Counted from the first letter of the stretch, positions 11,061 through 21,329 are shown. The stretch: DNA of 64,000 nucleotides from Erinaceus europaeus (GCF_950295315.1 NC_080165.1:6636417-6700416), one strand, 5' to 3'. Made by a program: numbers and translations. The notes: generated by a model from the sequence alone, not told the origin.

Positions 11061-11350
11061 CTCCTCCATCTTTAATATTTACCTTTATTTTTACCCCTTT
11101 TGTTGCCCTTGTTGTTTTATTGTTGTAATTATTATTGTTGTAGTTATTGTTGGATAGGACAGAGAGAAATGGAGAGAGGAGGGGAAGACAGAGGGGGGGA
11201 GAGAAAGAGAGACACCTGTGGACCTGCTTCACCTCCTGTGAAGTGATTCCCCTGCAGTTGAGGAGCTGGGGGATGGAACTAGGATCCTTATGCCGGTCCT
11301 TGCAATTCGCACCACGTGCACTTAACCTGCTGTGCTACCGCCCGACTCCC
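11061..11350 (-). mobile_element. SINE-A with expanded tail
   Basis: This is a full-length copy. Target duplications TAAGCAATATCTT (10741-10753) and TAAGCAATAGCTT (11351-11363) enclose both this SINE and the pyrimidine tract, showing that the tract lies inside the inserted unit. Confidence 0.9.
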
Positions 11351-12017
11351 TAAGCAATAGCTTTTGAAACTGTTCATTAAACTTATATTATCTAGTGTGC
11401 TTTTAATGTTAGTTGCTTCACATTTTATATTATTTTATTTTGATCATTATCACTTTTTAATATCAAAATTTTCATTAGCTTCATGGTGGTTTAAAAAATA
11501 ACTTGGGCTACTCAATATATGATATGAAAAATTGAAATAGCATTTTTTTTTAGAACTTACACAGGATGAGAAATGAGCTCAGAGTCAGGGATGTTATTTA
11601 TTCCCTGTTCTTATTAATAAAAGGGAACCATTTATCTTGGGAAGACCAAGCTTGTAAGGCCTATTCGCATATGTATTTTCTGTCACTAGCTTATCAAAGG
11701 TTAGTTGGAAATTATAAATGTTTAGCCATGAATCTAGTTACTTTTAAAGACAATATTTGAATGTTATCATAATTAATAAACATAAAACAAGATCACTATG
11801 CATTGCCTCACATTTACAATTATAAGACTTTGTCTTTGACCCACTTCGCTTTAATGGTTACAGATAACTGTGTGAAGAGAGTTAGCATTTCTGATTTATG
11901 GGTACACTCATCATGAATCCTGGGAAGTTGGTTTTCACTTTTATTTCTGTCTGCGAGCCCTTTATGTGTATATCCTTGATTTAATGACACCTTCATACAA
12001 CTATTCTCTTTGAATAT

Positions 12018-12163
12018 TGTATTTATTTATTAATGAAAAGAATAGAAGGAGAGAGAAAGAACAGATATCTGTCTGGTTCATGTGCTGCCTGAGTTCAAAC
12101 TCGGGACCTCATGCTTGAGAGTCTGACACTTTATCCACCACCCCACCTTCCAGACCACCAGCT
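12018..12163 (-). mobile_element. SINE-D
   Basis: GAGTTCAAACTCGGGACCTC, CATGCTTGAGAGTCTGA and TTTATCCACCACC are the reverse complement of the SINE-D head. The tail TATTTATTAATG is at the left. Confidence 0.75.
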
Positions 12164-12317
12164 CTTCTCTAATAATGTCAGTGCCAGTCACAGCTTCGTT
12201 CAGCTAGATACGTGTGCCACCACACACACTATTCACTGAGTGTTTTCTGTGAATGTGAAGATAACTACCTAAAAGGACAGTAAGACATGATCTCTGTACT
12301 TAAGGGACATATGTATT

Positions 12318-12388
12318 TTTTAATATTTATTTATTCCCTTTTGTTGCCCTTGTTTTATTGTCGTTGTTGGATAGGACAGAGAGAAATG
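12318..12388 (-). mobile_element. SINE-A tail fragment
   Basis: Only TTATTCCCTTTTGTTGCCC through GGACAGAGAGAAATGG remains. Confidence 0.75.
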
Positions 12389-12439
12389 GGATGGCTAAGT
12401 TTCATACGTAGTTCTTACTGTTCAGTTTACACTCTTTTT

Positions 12440-12824
12440 TTTTCACTGCTACAAGGATCATCACTGGGGCTGGGCTCAGGCAACACAGATCCAACACTCC
12501 AGGAAGGCAGGCAGGGTTTTGTTTTTTTTTTCCTTCTTCTTTTCTCTTTCTTTCTTCCTTCCTTCCTTCCTTCCTTCCTTCCTTCCTTCCTTCCTTCCTT
12601 CCTTTCTTTCTTTTTCTGCTTTGCTTTCTTTCTATTTGCCAGGACAGAGAGAAATTGAGAGGGGGAAGGGAAAACAGGGAGTGAAACAGCAACACTATGA
12701 CGCCTGCAGACCTGCTTCACTGCAGGTGAAGTGTCCCTTCTGCAGATGGGGAGTGGGAGATTGAACCTGGCTCCTTGGGCCTTAGAGCATGTGCACTCAG
12801 TCAGGTGTGCCACTGCTTGCCCCA
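12440..12824 (-). mobile_element. SINE-A+ with internal (TTCC)n expansion
   Basis: The tail module complement (ATCATCACTGGGGCTGGG, CACTCCAGGA) is separated from the body (AGGACAGAGAGAAATTGAGA) by a (TTCC)n tract at about 12555-12604. The head GTGTGCCACTGCTTGCCCC is at the right. Confidence 0.8.
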
Positions 12825-13209
12825 CCCCCAAGTGTACACTTAATTGTTATCACAATGGAACCATGAAGTTCTTCAGATACGGTTATCATAACCTGACCAC
12901 CCTCATTATAGAAAAAGACAGTCACCAAGAAGGGTGAAAGCCGCGTCATGACCTCAAGGTCTGCAAAGAGCCTCCAGGAAAGGTGCCTGCCTGGGCCGCA
13001 GCACACTGGTGCTCTCATGCCTTTCCCTGTCTCCTCTCTCTGTGATTCTGTCTGTTTTTCTGATAGGATTCCTTATAGCACTTTATATTCTCTTAAGGCT
13101 TCTCTGTCATGTGCTTAACTCTGATTCCTATATACTTAGCTTTAAATCGATTCGGCAAGATACATTGGCAAACTTACTGGTTAAAGTAAATCCAAAAACA
13201 GTGTCTTTC

Positions 13210-13418
13210 TTTTTAAATTGTTTTTAAATTTGTTATTGGTAGAGACAGAGAGAAATTGAGAGAGACAGGGGAAATAGAGAGGAAGAGAGACAGAGAGATG
13301 CCTGCAGACCTGCTTCACTGCCTGTGAAGCGACTCCCCTGCAGGTAGGGATCTTTATGCAGGTCCTTGCGCTTTGCACCACTTGCGCTTAACCCGCTGCG
13401 CTACTGCCCGACTCCCCC
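13210..13418 (-). mobile_element. SINE-A with target duplication
   Basis: Direct repeats AAACAGTGTCTTT flank it on the left (about 13196-13208) and right (about 13420-13432). Part of the body next to box B (AGCCGGGGGCTCGAACC in other copies) is deleted. Confidence 0.9.
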
Positions 13419-13467
13419 TAAACAGTGTCTTTAAATAGTTGAATGTAGCATTAAAGTTATTCTTTTT

Positions 13468-13769
13468 ATAAGTTTTTAAATATTTATTTATTTGTTCCCT
13501 TTTGTTGCCCTTGTTTTAATGTAGTTATTATTGTTGTTATCATTAATATTGTCGCTGCTGTTGGATAGGATATTGTCATTGTTGGATAGGACAGAGAGAA
13601 ATGGAGAGAGGAGGGGAAGACAGAGAGGGAGAGAGAAAGACAGACACCTGCAGATCTGCTTCACTGACTGTGAAGCGATTCCCCTGCAGGTGGGGAGCCG
13701 GGGCTTGAACTGGGATCCTTACACTGGTCCATGTGATTTGCACCATGTGTGCTTAACCCCCTGACTCCC
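13468..13769 (-). mobile_element. SINE-A with target duplication
   Basis: TAAAGTTATTCTT flanks it on both sides (13453 and 13770). The GTTGGATAGGA motif is repeated at 13559 and 13583 around ATTGTCATT, a small internal duplication. Confidence 0.9.
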
Positions 13770-13861
13770 TAAAGTTATTCTTAATATTTCCATTCCCATG
13801 CCCACCTTATTTCTTTCTGTCTCCCTCTGTGAATAGTTTGGTTTTTTTCCCCTTTACAATA

Positions 13862-13945
13862 GAATCTGAGCAATGTTACGCATTTTACTGGTGACCGTAA
13901 AACATTAATCCCCCAATAAAGGAAAAAGAAAGTTTAAAAAAAAAA
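13862..13945 (+). mobile_element. Short L1 3' end, sense
   Basis: GTAAAACATTAATCCCCC followed by AATAAAGG and an A-rich tail is the same terminal sequence as at 17839-17903. Confidence 0.65.
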
Positions 13946-14030
13946 TTGAGGACATGCCTGCATACATGTAATCTGAAGGTTTTCCTTGTTGTGTAAATAA
14001 GTTCTCTAAACTGGGAAAATCACCATCACT

Positions 14031-14214
14031 TCTTCTTCTTCTAGCGTTTGCCCTTCTTCCGTAGCCAGTCAACAGCGTCAGGTTGAAAGCTGTCAGGAGC
14101 TGCTTGTGACTTTGAAAGTGACTGGGATCCATGTGGATTCAGTCGGCTAGGAAGGATCGTCAGTTTCCCCAATGAATGGGTACTCACGGGATGCACCACG
14201 AGAAGGTCGATCCA
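14031..14214 (-). mobile_element. Unclassified ~185-nt retroposon-like element, copy 2
   Basis: Here the element stands alone, not inside an L1. It is flanked by the direct repeat ACCATCACT at 14022-14030 and 14215-14223. It is highly similar to the copy at 1805-1990, including both termini, with only a handful of substitutions and two small indels. The minus strand again ends in AGAAGAAGAAGA. Two independent sites with the same ends and flanking duplications argue for a mobile unit. Confidence 0.75.
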
Positions 14215-14348
14215 ACCATCACTAAACTGATTTAAATGGATTTTCAAATACACCTCCTGTTTTTGGCACCTCCCTTGACAGCTTCTCAAATCTCTGAGTT
14301 CTTTTAGTAGAGCTCTTTCTTCTGTCAGTGCTGAACTGAAACAGAAGT

Positions 14349-14373
14349 CCTCTCTCTCTCTCTCTCTCTCTCA
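14349..14373. repeat. (TC)n microsatellite
   Basis: This short CT run is the 3' tail of the adjacent SINE-C. Confidence 0.85.
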
Positions 14374-14374
14374 T

Positions 14375-14545
14375 TTCATTTATATTTTACTTGTTTTAAT
14401 GAGAGAGATAAGAAAGGTACACAGAGAGAGAGAGTAACAAGAGGACTGTTTAGCTCTGGCTTGTGATGGTGCTTGGGGTTAAAACTTGGAACTCGGAGCC
14501 CCGGCCGGCCGTGAAACTCTTTTTGCAGAACCATTATGCTGACTT
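14375..14545 (-). mobile_element. SINE-C
   Basis: AGCTCTGGCTTGTGATGGTG, GGGTTAAAACTTGGAACTC and ACCATTATGCTGAC are the complement of a SINE-C. A GC-rich replacement (CCCCGGCCGGCCGTG) stands where other copies have CCTCAGGCATGAGAG. Confidence 0.7.
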
Positions 14546-14929
14546 CCAAGCCTAGAAATGGTAGTCCTTTAAGTGAGCTGACAGCTAGCTGCCACACCCT
14601 ATTTAGTTGTATGCAGCAGCAGATGTGCTTCCTGAATTTGAGAGTGTCATTGAAGCCAGCGGGCCAAGCAGGATGCTCATTCTGCTGGGGAGTCAAGAAT
14701 GAACAGCAGAGACAGGAACCCATTAAAGTTCTGGTGTTACTCCATCGCAATGCCGGGCCACAGTCTACCCCTTTGTTTGATCAGTACTGGTGAGCTGTTT
14801 CTGGACATGCACAGTTCAGAGACTCATTTATCTATTAACTTACTCATTTTTCAGAAAACAATACATCCCATGTTTGCTATCTACTTAGCTAGGGATGGGA
14901 GCATGTATTTGTTCATGAGATGATTATTT

Positions 14930-15390
14930 TTATTAGTGATGTAATATTGATTTACAAAATTACATGTCAAGTGTGAGTATAAGTCCACACTGTTCCCACC
15001 ACCAGTCTCTGAATCCCCAGTCCCTCCATTGCAGTCCACGGTGCTTCTTCCAAGGCTGCAGACACGGCTTAATTGTCATCTCTACAACGATTCGTCTACA
15101 TCTGGACATAATTGACCCTTTGTTCTTCCAGGTCCAGTCCTCTGTACCCCTCCAAGCCACACACAGCCCTATAACTGCATCTCAGTGTTCCTCCCCTCTC
15201 CCCGTCTCTCTGTGGGTCCTGAGAGAGCTGGAATAAAGAACTCTCCTACTCTCATTCTCCTATTGCTTCTGCCCCACTGGGAGTATGGATCAAAATAGTT
15301 GTTTTGGATTCAGAGGTAGGAGTTCTGGCATCTTTAATAGCTTCTCCACTGGATTTGGATATTGGCAGATTGCTCCATGACCCCAGCCTC
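14930..15390 (-). mobile_element. Old antisense L1 3' region
   Basis: ACTGTTCCCACCACCAGTCT, CACTGGGAGTATGGATCAA and TAATAGCTTCTCCACTGGA follow the same order as the younger L1 ends, with heavy divergence. Confidence 0.6.
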
Positions 15391-15494
15391 TTTCCTCTTT
15401 CTTTCTTTCTTCCTTTCTTTCTTTCTTTCTTTCTTCCTTCCTTCCTTCCTTCCTTCCTTCCTTCCTTTCTTTCTTTCTTTCTTTCTTTCTTTCG
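15391..15494. repeat. (TTTC)n/(TTCC)n microsatellite
   Basis: A tetranucleotide pyrimidine run of about 100 bp changes from TTTC to TTCC and back to TTTC. It separates two antisense L1 fragments. Confidence 0.92.
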
Positions 15495-15514
15495 TTTTCA
15501 TCTGTTATTTAATA

Positions 15515-15755
15515 ATGATTGATAATACTGTGGGATAAGAGGGGTACAAGTCCATACAATTCCCACCACCAGAGTTCTGTATCCTGTATCCTGTCCCCTC
15601 CATTGGAAGCTTTCTATTCTTTCTCCCTCTGGGAGTATGGACCAAAGGTCTTTATAGGTTGCAGAAGGTGGAAAGTCTGGCTTCTGTAATTTCTGTAACT
15701 TCTCTGCTGGACATGCGCATTGACAGGTTGATCCATACCCCAAGCCTGTTTTCAC
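15515..15755 (-). mobile_element. L1 3' end, antisense
   Basis: GGGATAAGAGGGGTACAAGT, CCCACCACCAGAGTTCTGTA and CTGGGAGTATGGACC match the family. It is truncated after about 240 bp. Confidence 0.8.
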
Positions 15756-16179
15756 ATGAGATTATTTTTACAGTCACTGATTTTACCATCTTGCATTAGA
15801 GAAAGACATGAAGACATGTGAGTAGAGTAGATTTCAAAAGCAATATTATATGAACATGAGCCCATAGCAAGGGAAGGAAGGTGAATCATCATGGTTATTT
15901 GCACTGGAGAGAAGATTGGGAAGGTCTTATTAGAGAAAACAACATTTGAACTCAAAAGAGGCCGTCAGATTAGAATCTAAAAAATACCTGTATTACCAAA
16001 AAAAAAAAAAATCCAAGTTAAGCAGCACATGATTTATAGTATGCAATATAGCAAGAGGTATTCCTTATTTTTCTATTGATTATTCCTTCAATAAAATTGA
16101 AAGAGAAAGAACAGATGGGAACAGATACTGAGCATAGTTGCTGGATGAAGGAATATATTTCTGTGTGCTGATGGCCTGC

Positions 16180-16400
16180 CAACACTCATGTCCAGCGGGG
16201 AGGCAATTACAGAAGGCAGACCTTCTACCTTTTGCACCTTATAATGATCCTAGGTCCATACTCTCAAAGGGATAAAAAAAAAAAAAAAGGAAAGCTATCA
16301 GGGGAGGGGATTGGAGATGGAGCTCTGGGGGTGGGCATTATGTGGAAATATCCTATAGTCTTGTCAACATTTCCATTTTGTAAATAAAGTTTTTTTAAAA
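16180..16400 (+). mobile_element. L1 3' end, sense
   Basis: GGGGAGGCAATTACAGAAGG, AAGCTATCAGGGGAGGGG and TTTGTAAATAAAG are the sense version of the L1 end, with an internal A-run at 16274-16288. Confidence 0.75.
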
Positions 16401-16615
16401 AGCATAGGAAAGAATGCCGCTTCATTACAGTGAGAAGTTGAGACTCCTCTCTTATTTTTAGCATTATTTAATATTCTGTCAAGCATTGTTTATATATCAG
16501 TGGGGTGGGACCAAAATCAATTGATATACTAAATATTCATCTAGGAATGGTAAGCAAAAAATTTTAAGGCACTCAGAAGCTTTTTAAGGCTTTTAAACGT
16601 GAAGATTTTTTAAAA

Positions 16616-17325
16616 AATATTTTATTTATTTATCCCTTTTGCTGCCCTTGTTGTTTAACATGGTGGTCGTTTGCAGTGATGGGACGCGGAAAAAGAAGGT
16701 TTGGAGCAGAAAAGGAACTCAACCCTTTATTTGCGCTGGCACCTCAGAGTTGGGTGAGAGAGAAGCAGGTTGGGCCATGTGGAGGTAGCAAAAATGGCCT
16801 CCTCCTCAGGCAGCAACCTTCCCTGCGTCTAATCCCCCAAGTGAAAGGCGGCGAGAGAGAGAGGTGGGGAAGAAGAAGGGCTTTTATGGGAGTAGCTGTC
16901 GTGAGAATGGGAGGGGGGAGGAGTAACCAAAGCACTCCAAATATCGCAGGGAATTGACAATGCCCTGAGGGCACAACGTGGTGAACAGGCACTCCGAGAA
17001 TGTCCCAACTCTCTGGGAACTAGCAGTAGCCTGAGGGGACAACATGGCAGATGTGACTGCATCTGCACAATTTCCCAGCACATTGTTGTTATTATTGATG
17101 TCGTCCTTGTTGGATAGGACAGAGAGAAATGGAGAGAGGAGGGGAAGACAGAGAGGGGGAGAGACAGACAGACACCTGCAGACCTGCTTCACCACCTGTG
17201 AAGCGACTCCCCTGCAGGTGGGGAGCCGGGGGCTCGAACCGGGATCTCAAACCGGGATCCTTACTCTAGTCCTTGTGCTTTGCGGCAGGTGTGCTTAACC
17301 AGCTGTGCTACTGCCCAACTCCCAA
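16616..17325 (-). mobile_element. SINE-A split by a solo LTR
   Basis: The tail (16616-16651) and body/head (17081-17325) are parts of one SINE. The 17-bp direct repeat GTGAAGATTTTTTAAAA flanks the whole unit (16599-16615 and 17326-17342). The box B region carries a short duplication (AACCGGGATCTCAAACCGGG). Confidence 0.9.
16652..17080 (-). mobile_element. Solo LTR of an endogenous retrovirus, antisense
   Basis: The termini are TG...CA on both strands. Read on the minus strand there is a TATA-like CCATAAAAG (16881-16889 on the + strand as CTTTTATGG), then a polyadenylation signal AATAAA (TTTATT at 16726-16731), then U5. The flanking hexamers CCTTGT (16646-16651) and CATTGT (17081-17086) look like a 6-bp duplication with one change. 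There is no internal retroviral sequence. It resembles the LTR at 52752 in CCTGAGGG and TTTTATGGG blocks. Confidence 0.8.
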
Positions 17326-17838
17326 GTGAAGATTTTTTAAAACATTTCATCTGCATACTAACGAAAAGCCTGTTTTCTGTAGTTTTGTCAGTGTTACCAA
17401 GTTTAAGGACTCCTCGGCCCTTTTCTGCTGCCATACTGTAATGACTTCTGACTCATCTGTGCTGGTTTAGCTTTGAATGCAAGTTGTGAAAAAGAGTCAG
17501 TGGCATTCCAGCAGATTCTCTGTATGTTTGCGTCATTTTTTCTGCTTGCATTATCGAATAAGCAGCTAAGTGCCTTTTGAAATCAGAAGCTAAGGAAGCC
17601 TGCTGCCCCAGCAATGCTCGCTCGCATTGTTATAATTCAGATGACTTGTCTAGGAGGAGCTTAACATGTGCGTGTCCCATGGAATTACAAGCACACCAGC
17701 CTCTTCGTTCAGTGCTTTTCTGCTGTTGTGTCATCTTGAAATTCTGAGTAATATTTGGACAAAGATCCTGCAATTGTGTTTTCAGAGGGCTCTTCAAATT
17801 ATATAGGGGGACTTGTGTGCATCAGAAAGAAACCACTA

Positions 17839-17903
17839 TTGTATTTACTGTTGAATGTAAAACATTAATCCCCCAATAAAGAAATTAAAAAAGAAAGAAA
17901 GAA
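17839..17903 (+). mobile_element. Extremely 5'-truncated L1 insertion
   Basis: About 50 bp of L1 3' end (ending CCCCCAATAAAGAAATTAAA) plus a GAAA-rich tail lies between two copies of AGAAAGAAACCACTA (17824-17838 and 17904-17918). Confidence 0.85.
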
Positions 17904-17969
17904 AGAAAGAAACCACTAATGCTTGTCACAACACATCGGACCCATCACTTAAAAATAAAGGTTTTTGTA

Positions 17970-18190
17970 AGTGAAGGCCAACTGCAGAATGATTTCACTC
18001 TTATGTGGAAAATAGAGAAGTAGCTCTCTCAATCTCTCTCTGTCTCTCTCTCTCTGTCAATCTGTATCAGTGACCTTGGGAGAACTGTGGTGTTTAGTAT
18101 TGGGGAGAGTAGGAGCACAGAACTTTGGTGGAGGGAGTGGTACAGAATTATAATCTTGTAAATAACTAAAATATAAACGTTGTTTTAAAA
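17970..18190 (+). mobile_element. L1 3' end, sense
   Basis: AATGATTTCACTCTTATGTG, TTGGGAGAACTGTGGTG and ACAGAATTATAATCTTGTAA form the L1 3' terminal region with an A-rich tail. It contains a (TC)n stretch at 18020-18056. Confidence 0.7.
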
Positions 18191-18194
18191 AAAC

Positions 18195-18442
18195 TTAAAA
18201 AATATTTTTCCCTTTTTATTGTTGTTGTAGTCATTATTATTGTTGTTATTGATGTCATTATTGGATAGGACAGAGAGAAATGGAGAGAGGAGGGGAGACA
18301 GAAAGGGGCAGAGAAAAACAGACACCCACAGACCTGCTTCACCGCCTGTGAAGTGACTCCCCTGCAGGTGGGGAGCTGGGGGCTCGAACCGGGATCCTTA
18401 CGCTGGTCCTTGCTCTTCCTGCTGCGCTACTGCCTGACCCCC
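18195..18442 (-). mobile_element. SINE-A
   Basis: Box B complement TCGAACCGGGATCC is intact. The head is shortened between TCCTTGCTCTTCC and TGCTGCGCTACTG. Confidence 0.9.
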
Positions 18443-18454
18443 CTAAAGGTCCTA

Positions 18455-18612
18455 GGTCCTTTCTCTCTCTCTCTCTTTCCCTCTCTCTCTCTCTATCTCT
18501 CTCTTCGGACCTCTGCTCAGCTCTGGCTTATGATCATGTCGGGGATTGAAACTGAGACTCTGGAGCCTCAGGCATGAGAGTCTCTTTGAATAAACATTAT
18601 GCCCTCACTGAT
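18455..18612 (-). mobile_element. SINE-C
   Basis: It has a CT-rich tail, then CAGCTCTGGCTTATGATCAT, GGATTGAAACTGAGACTC and GGCATGAGAGTCTCTTTG. Confidence 0.8.
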
Positions 18613-19104
18613 ATAAAGGTTCTTAAACCTTGTCTTAAATATGCTTTCTCTGTGAAGTAAACTGTCTTGTGCCATTATTTTGCGTTACCTGCCCCTCATG
18701 TCAACTTATCATGTCTCTGCTAGACTTGGCTGAATTTTTTACTGTCCTCAGACTTCTGTTCCATGTTGAATCACTGATTGCTCTCTCTCTCTCCTTCTTG
18801 AACTCTTGTGGCCTACTGGTATTCCCTGCCAAGTAGATGGCAAGCCCCCTCCAGATGCCAACTGTTTATATGGCATCCCTACTGGAGAATGTGACAGGCA
18901 CCATTAACTCAATATACCCCAACTGAATGCTGTCATGTCAGTGAGAGTAGAAAGAGTTAAGATTGCCAATAAATACTAGGAATCACATAGGCTTATGAAG
19001 TCTCTGACTCAGTACCTGTTCTCCATATTCATTCCAGTTGATAAAATTATATTATGATCACTAGATAAAAAGTACCAATCACCTTCAGTCTTTTTGCCCT
19101 TTTT

Positions 19105-19395
19105 TTTTTATATGCAGTCATTCAGGAGACCATTTTCCCCATTTTTGTTGCCCTTCTTATTGTTATATTATTGCTGTTGTTGTTGTTAGACAGGACAGAG
19201 AGAAATCAAGAGAGGAAGGGAAGACAGAGAAGGAGAGAGAAAGACAGACACCTGCAGACCTGCTTCACCGCTTGTGAAGCGATTCCCCTGCAGGTGGGGA
19301 TCTGGGGGCTTGAACTGGGATACCGGGATCCTCACACGGGTCCTTGTGCCTCGCCATCTGCGCTTAACCTGATAATAAGCTACTGCCTGGCCCCC
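19105..19395 (-). mobile_element. SINE-A
   Basis: The copy is complete but diverged. Box B complement TTGAACTGGGATAC is followed by a small duplication (GGGATACCGGGATCC), and ATAATAAG interrupts the head. Confidence 0.88.
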
Positions 19396-19631
19396 AACAG
19401 TGAATCTTTAGTAAAGATAATAGCAGGCAGAAGGGTAGGCAGCAATCTTTCCTCTAGAGTTCAGAAATAATTTTAATGACATGGCATACTTCAATTTGTA
19501 AGAAAAGTAATCAACACCATTGTACTTTGTGCTTTAATATTGTCGTAAGTTAAGAGGTATCCTTTTTCTTATCTTGATAAAATACCAATTAATTTATTTT
19601 ATAAAAAGAGTTTGAAATTTTCTTGTTTTAT

Positions 19632-19950
19632 TGCTCTTATTTATTTATTTATTTATTTATTCATTTATTTCTGTTGCCACTAAGACTACGGCTGTGGCTG
19701 GGTACTGGTCCTATGAATTTATCGCTCTTAGAGGCCATTTTTCCCCCCTTTCTCTAAATTTTATTTGATAGGACAAAGAGAAATTGAGAGGAGAGAGGGA
19801 GCTAGAGAAAGAGTAGGACAGACACCTGCAGACCTGCTTCACCGTTCATGAAGCATGCTTCCTGTGGGGGGAGCCGGACTCAAACATGCCTTGCACATGG
19901 TAACTTGTGCAAATTCACTTGTGCTCAGTTGCATGGGCTGCCGCCTGTAA
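19632..19950 (-). mobile_element. SINE-A+, old
   Basis: TCTTAGAGGCCATTTTTCCC and GATAGGACAAAGAGAAATTG are recognisable. The head is degraded (GCATGGGCTGCCGCC). Confidence 0.75.
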
Positions 19951-20102
19951 CCTGAAAATGTTCTCTTTAAAGATAATTAGCTTTTCTTTGTTAACATAGC
20001 TTATTGTCTCGCCTTGTGTGCTGAATGCTGAGTATTTTTGCTTCTTTATTCAAGTCTTGAATTTGACAATTTGAAAGCTGGATGAATTAAGATTCCTAAT
20101 AA

Positions 20103-20167
20103 CTCACTCAAACTTACAGATCACTCAAGTTTACAGATCACTCACACTTTCAGATCACTCAAAGGTA
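20103..20167. repeat. Short tandem repeat, ~20-bp unit
   Basis: Three to four copies of ACTCAAGTTTACAGATC-like units occur (CACTCAAACTTACAGATCA, CTCAAGTTTACAGATCA, CTCACACTTTCAGATCA). It is not part of any repeat family I recognise here. Confidence 0.85.
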
Positions 20168-20254
20168 CAAAGTCTGACTTTGTACTACCTATTATCACTG
20201 TTACATTTCTAAATAAATTTAGCAACCAAAAAGTAATCGAAGCAAATTAAGTTT

Positions 20255-20528
20255 TTTTATAAAATATTTATTTATCCCCTTTTGTTGCCTTTGTTGCTTT
20301 ATTGTTGTATTTGTTATTGATGTCATCGTTGTTGGATAGGACAGTGGGAAATGGAGAGAGGAGAAGACAGCGGGGAGAGAAAAAGAGACACCTGCAGACC
20401 TGCTTCACTGCTTGTGAAGCGACTCCCCTGCAGGTGGGGAGCTGGGGGCTCGATCCGGGATCCTTCGGCAGGTACTAGTGCTTTGCACCACCTGTGCTTA
20501 ACCCGCTGCACTACCACCCGACTCCCTA
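20255..20528 (-). mobile_element. SINE-A with target duplication
   Basis: AATTAAGTTT flanks it at 20245-20254 and 20529-20538. Box B complement is TCGATCCGGGATCC. Confidence 0.9.
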
Positions 20529-20685
20529 TAATTAAGTTTCATGATTGGTCTATATATTCTTACAAAAACATTTTAAATCTTACTAATATCTTTAAAAGCA
20601 GTGCTATGTTCAATGACAACTAAACTTGCTTTCTAAATTTCTTTCACAAATGTGTAATTTTTAATCATAAAAATTTGTCAGGGAA

Positions 20686-20825
20686 ACTAGCAGATAGCTC
20701 TGTAGAGTGCATACCTTACCACCCTTGAGGCCCTGGGTTCAGACCCTCCTCATACTGCCCCAGAGCACCACTATACCAGGGCTGGTGACATGGTGCTGTG
20801 ACATTTCTCTCCCTCCCCCCAAACA
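20686..20825 (+). mobile_element. Old tRNA-like SINE
   Basis: AGCAGATAGCTCTGTAGAGT and CCTGGGTTCAGACCC resemble box A and box B of a tRNA-derived head. The tail region is not recognisable. Confidence 0.45.
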
Positions 20826-21007
20826 CCGCTAGAAATCACAAAGAATGGAGTCATGAGTGTGAGAGGCCCTGGCACTACCACAAAAAATCTAATTATTGCA
20901 GATATCATAAAATTTGGCTCTTTGTTTTTTTTTGTCATTGCCTGGTCATTACCACTCTGAACCAGCGTTTTTAGATTTTCAGATATGGACAAAACAGAGG
21001 GTAAGAG

Positions 21008-21042
21008 AGGGGGGGGAAAAAGGGGGGTGGGGTGGGGGCAGG
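21008..21042 (+). repeat. G-rich tract
   Basis: Four or more G runs (GGGGGGGG, GGGGGG, GGGG, GGGGG) lie within 35 bp, compatible with a G-quadruplex on the + (transcribed RNA) strand. Confidence 0.7.
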
Positions 21043-21329
21043 CTCAAAATGTCCTCCAGTGTAGTGGAGATCACGTGTGAAAAGCAGGCCCACTCTGCAG
21101 GTGACCTTTCTTCTTGCTGGCCCTTGACCGTATTTCTCTTATAATAAGGAACCTTTGGCCCATGACCGTATTTCTCTTTATAGTAAGGAACCTTTCTTTC
21201 CCTTATCTCCCTTGCTGGAGTATTTGCTGCCACACACTTTGAATAGAGTGCTGTATTTGCTCTGTCACATCTCACCTCCCTGTGGGCCGTGCCTGTTGAC
21301 TCACATTGCTGCGTGATCATTATCACAAT

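Noticed and set aside
10617..11232. ORFs encoding Arg-Gly, Glu-Gly or Leu-Pro repeats
   Set aside because: They are translations of a hexanucleotide microsatellite joined to a SINE tail.
14041..14289. Minus-strand ORF ending VDWLRKKGKR at the ~185-nt element
   Set aside because: The ending suggests a C-terminus and stop, but the other copy does not preserve the frame and I could not link it to a protein family.
16668..17298. Several ORFs of 80-100 codons, including MGRGKRRFGAEKELNP-type peptides
   Set aside because: They lie within a solo LTR and a SINE. No retroviral protein domain is visible.
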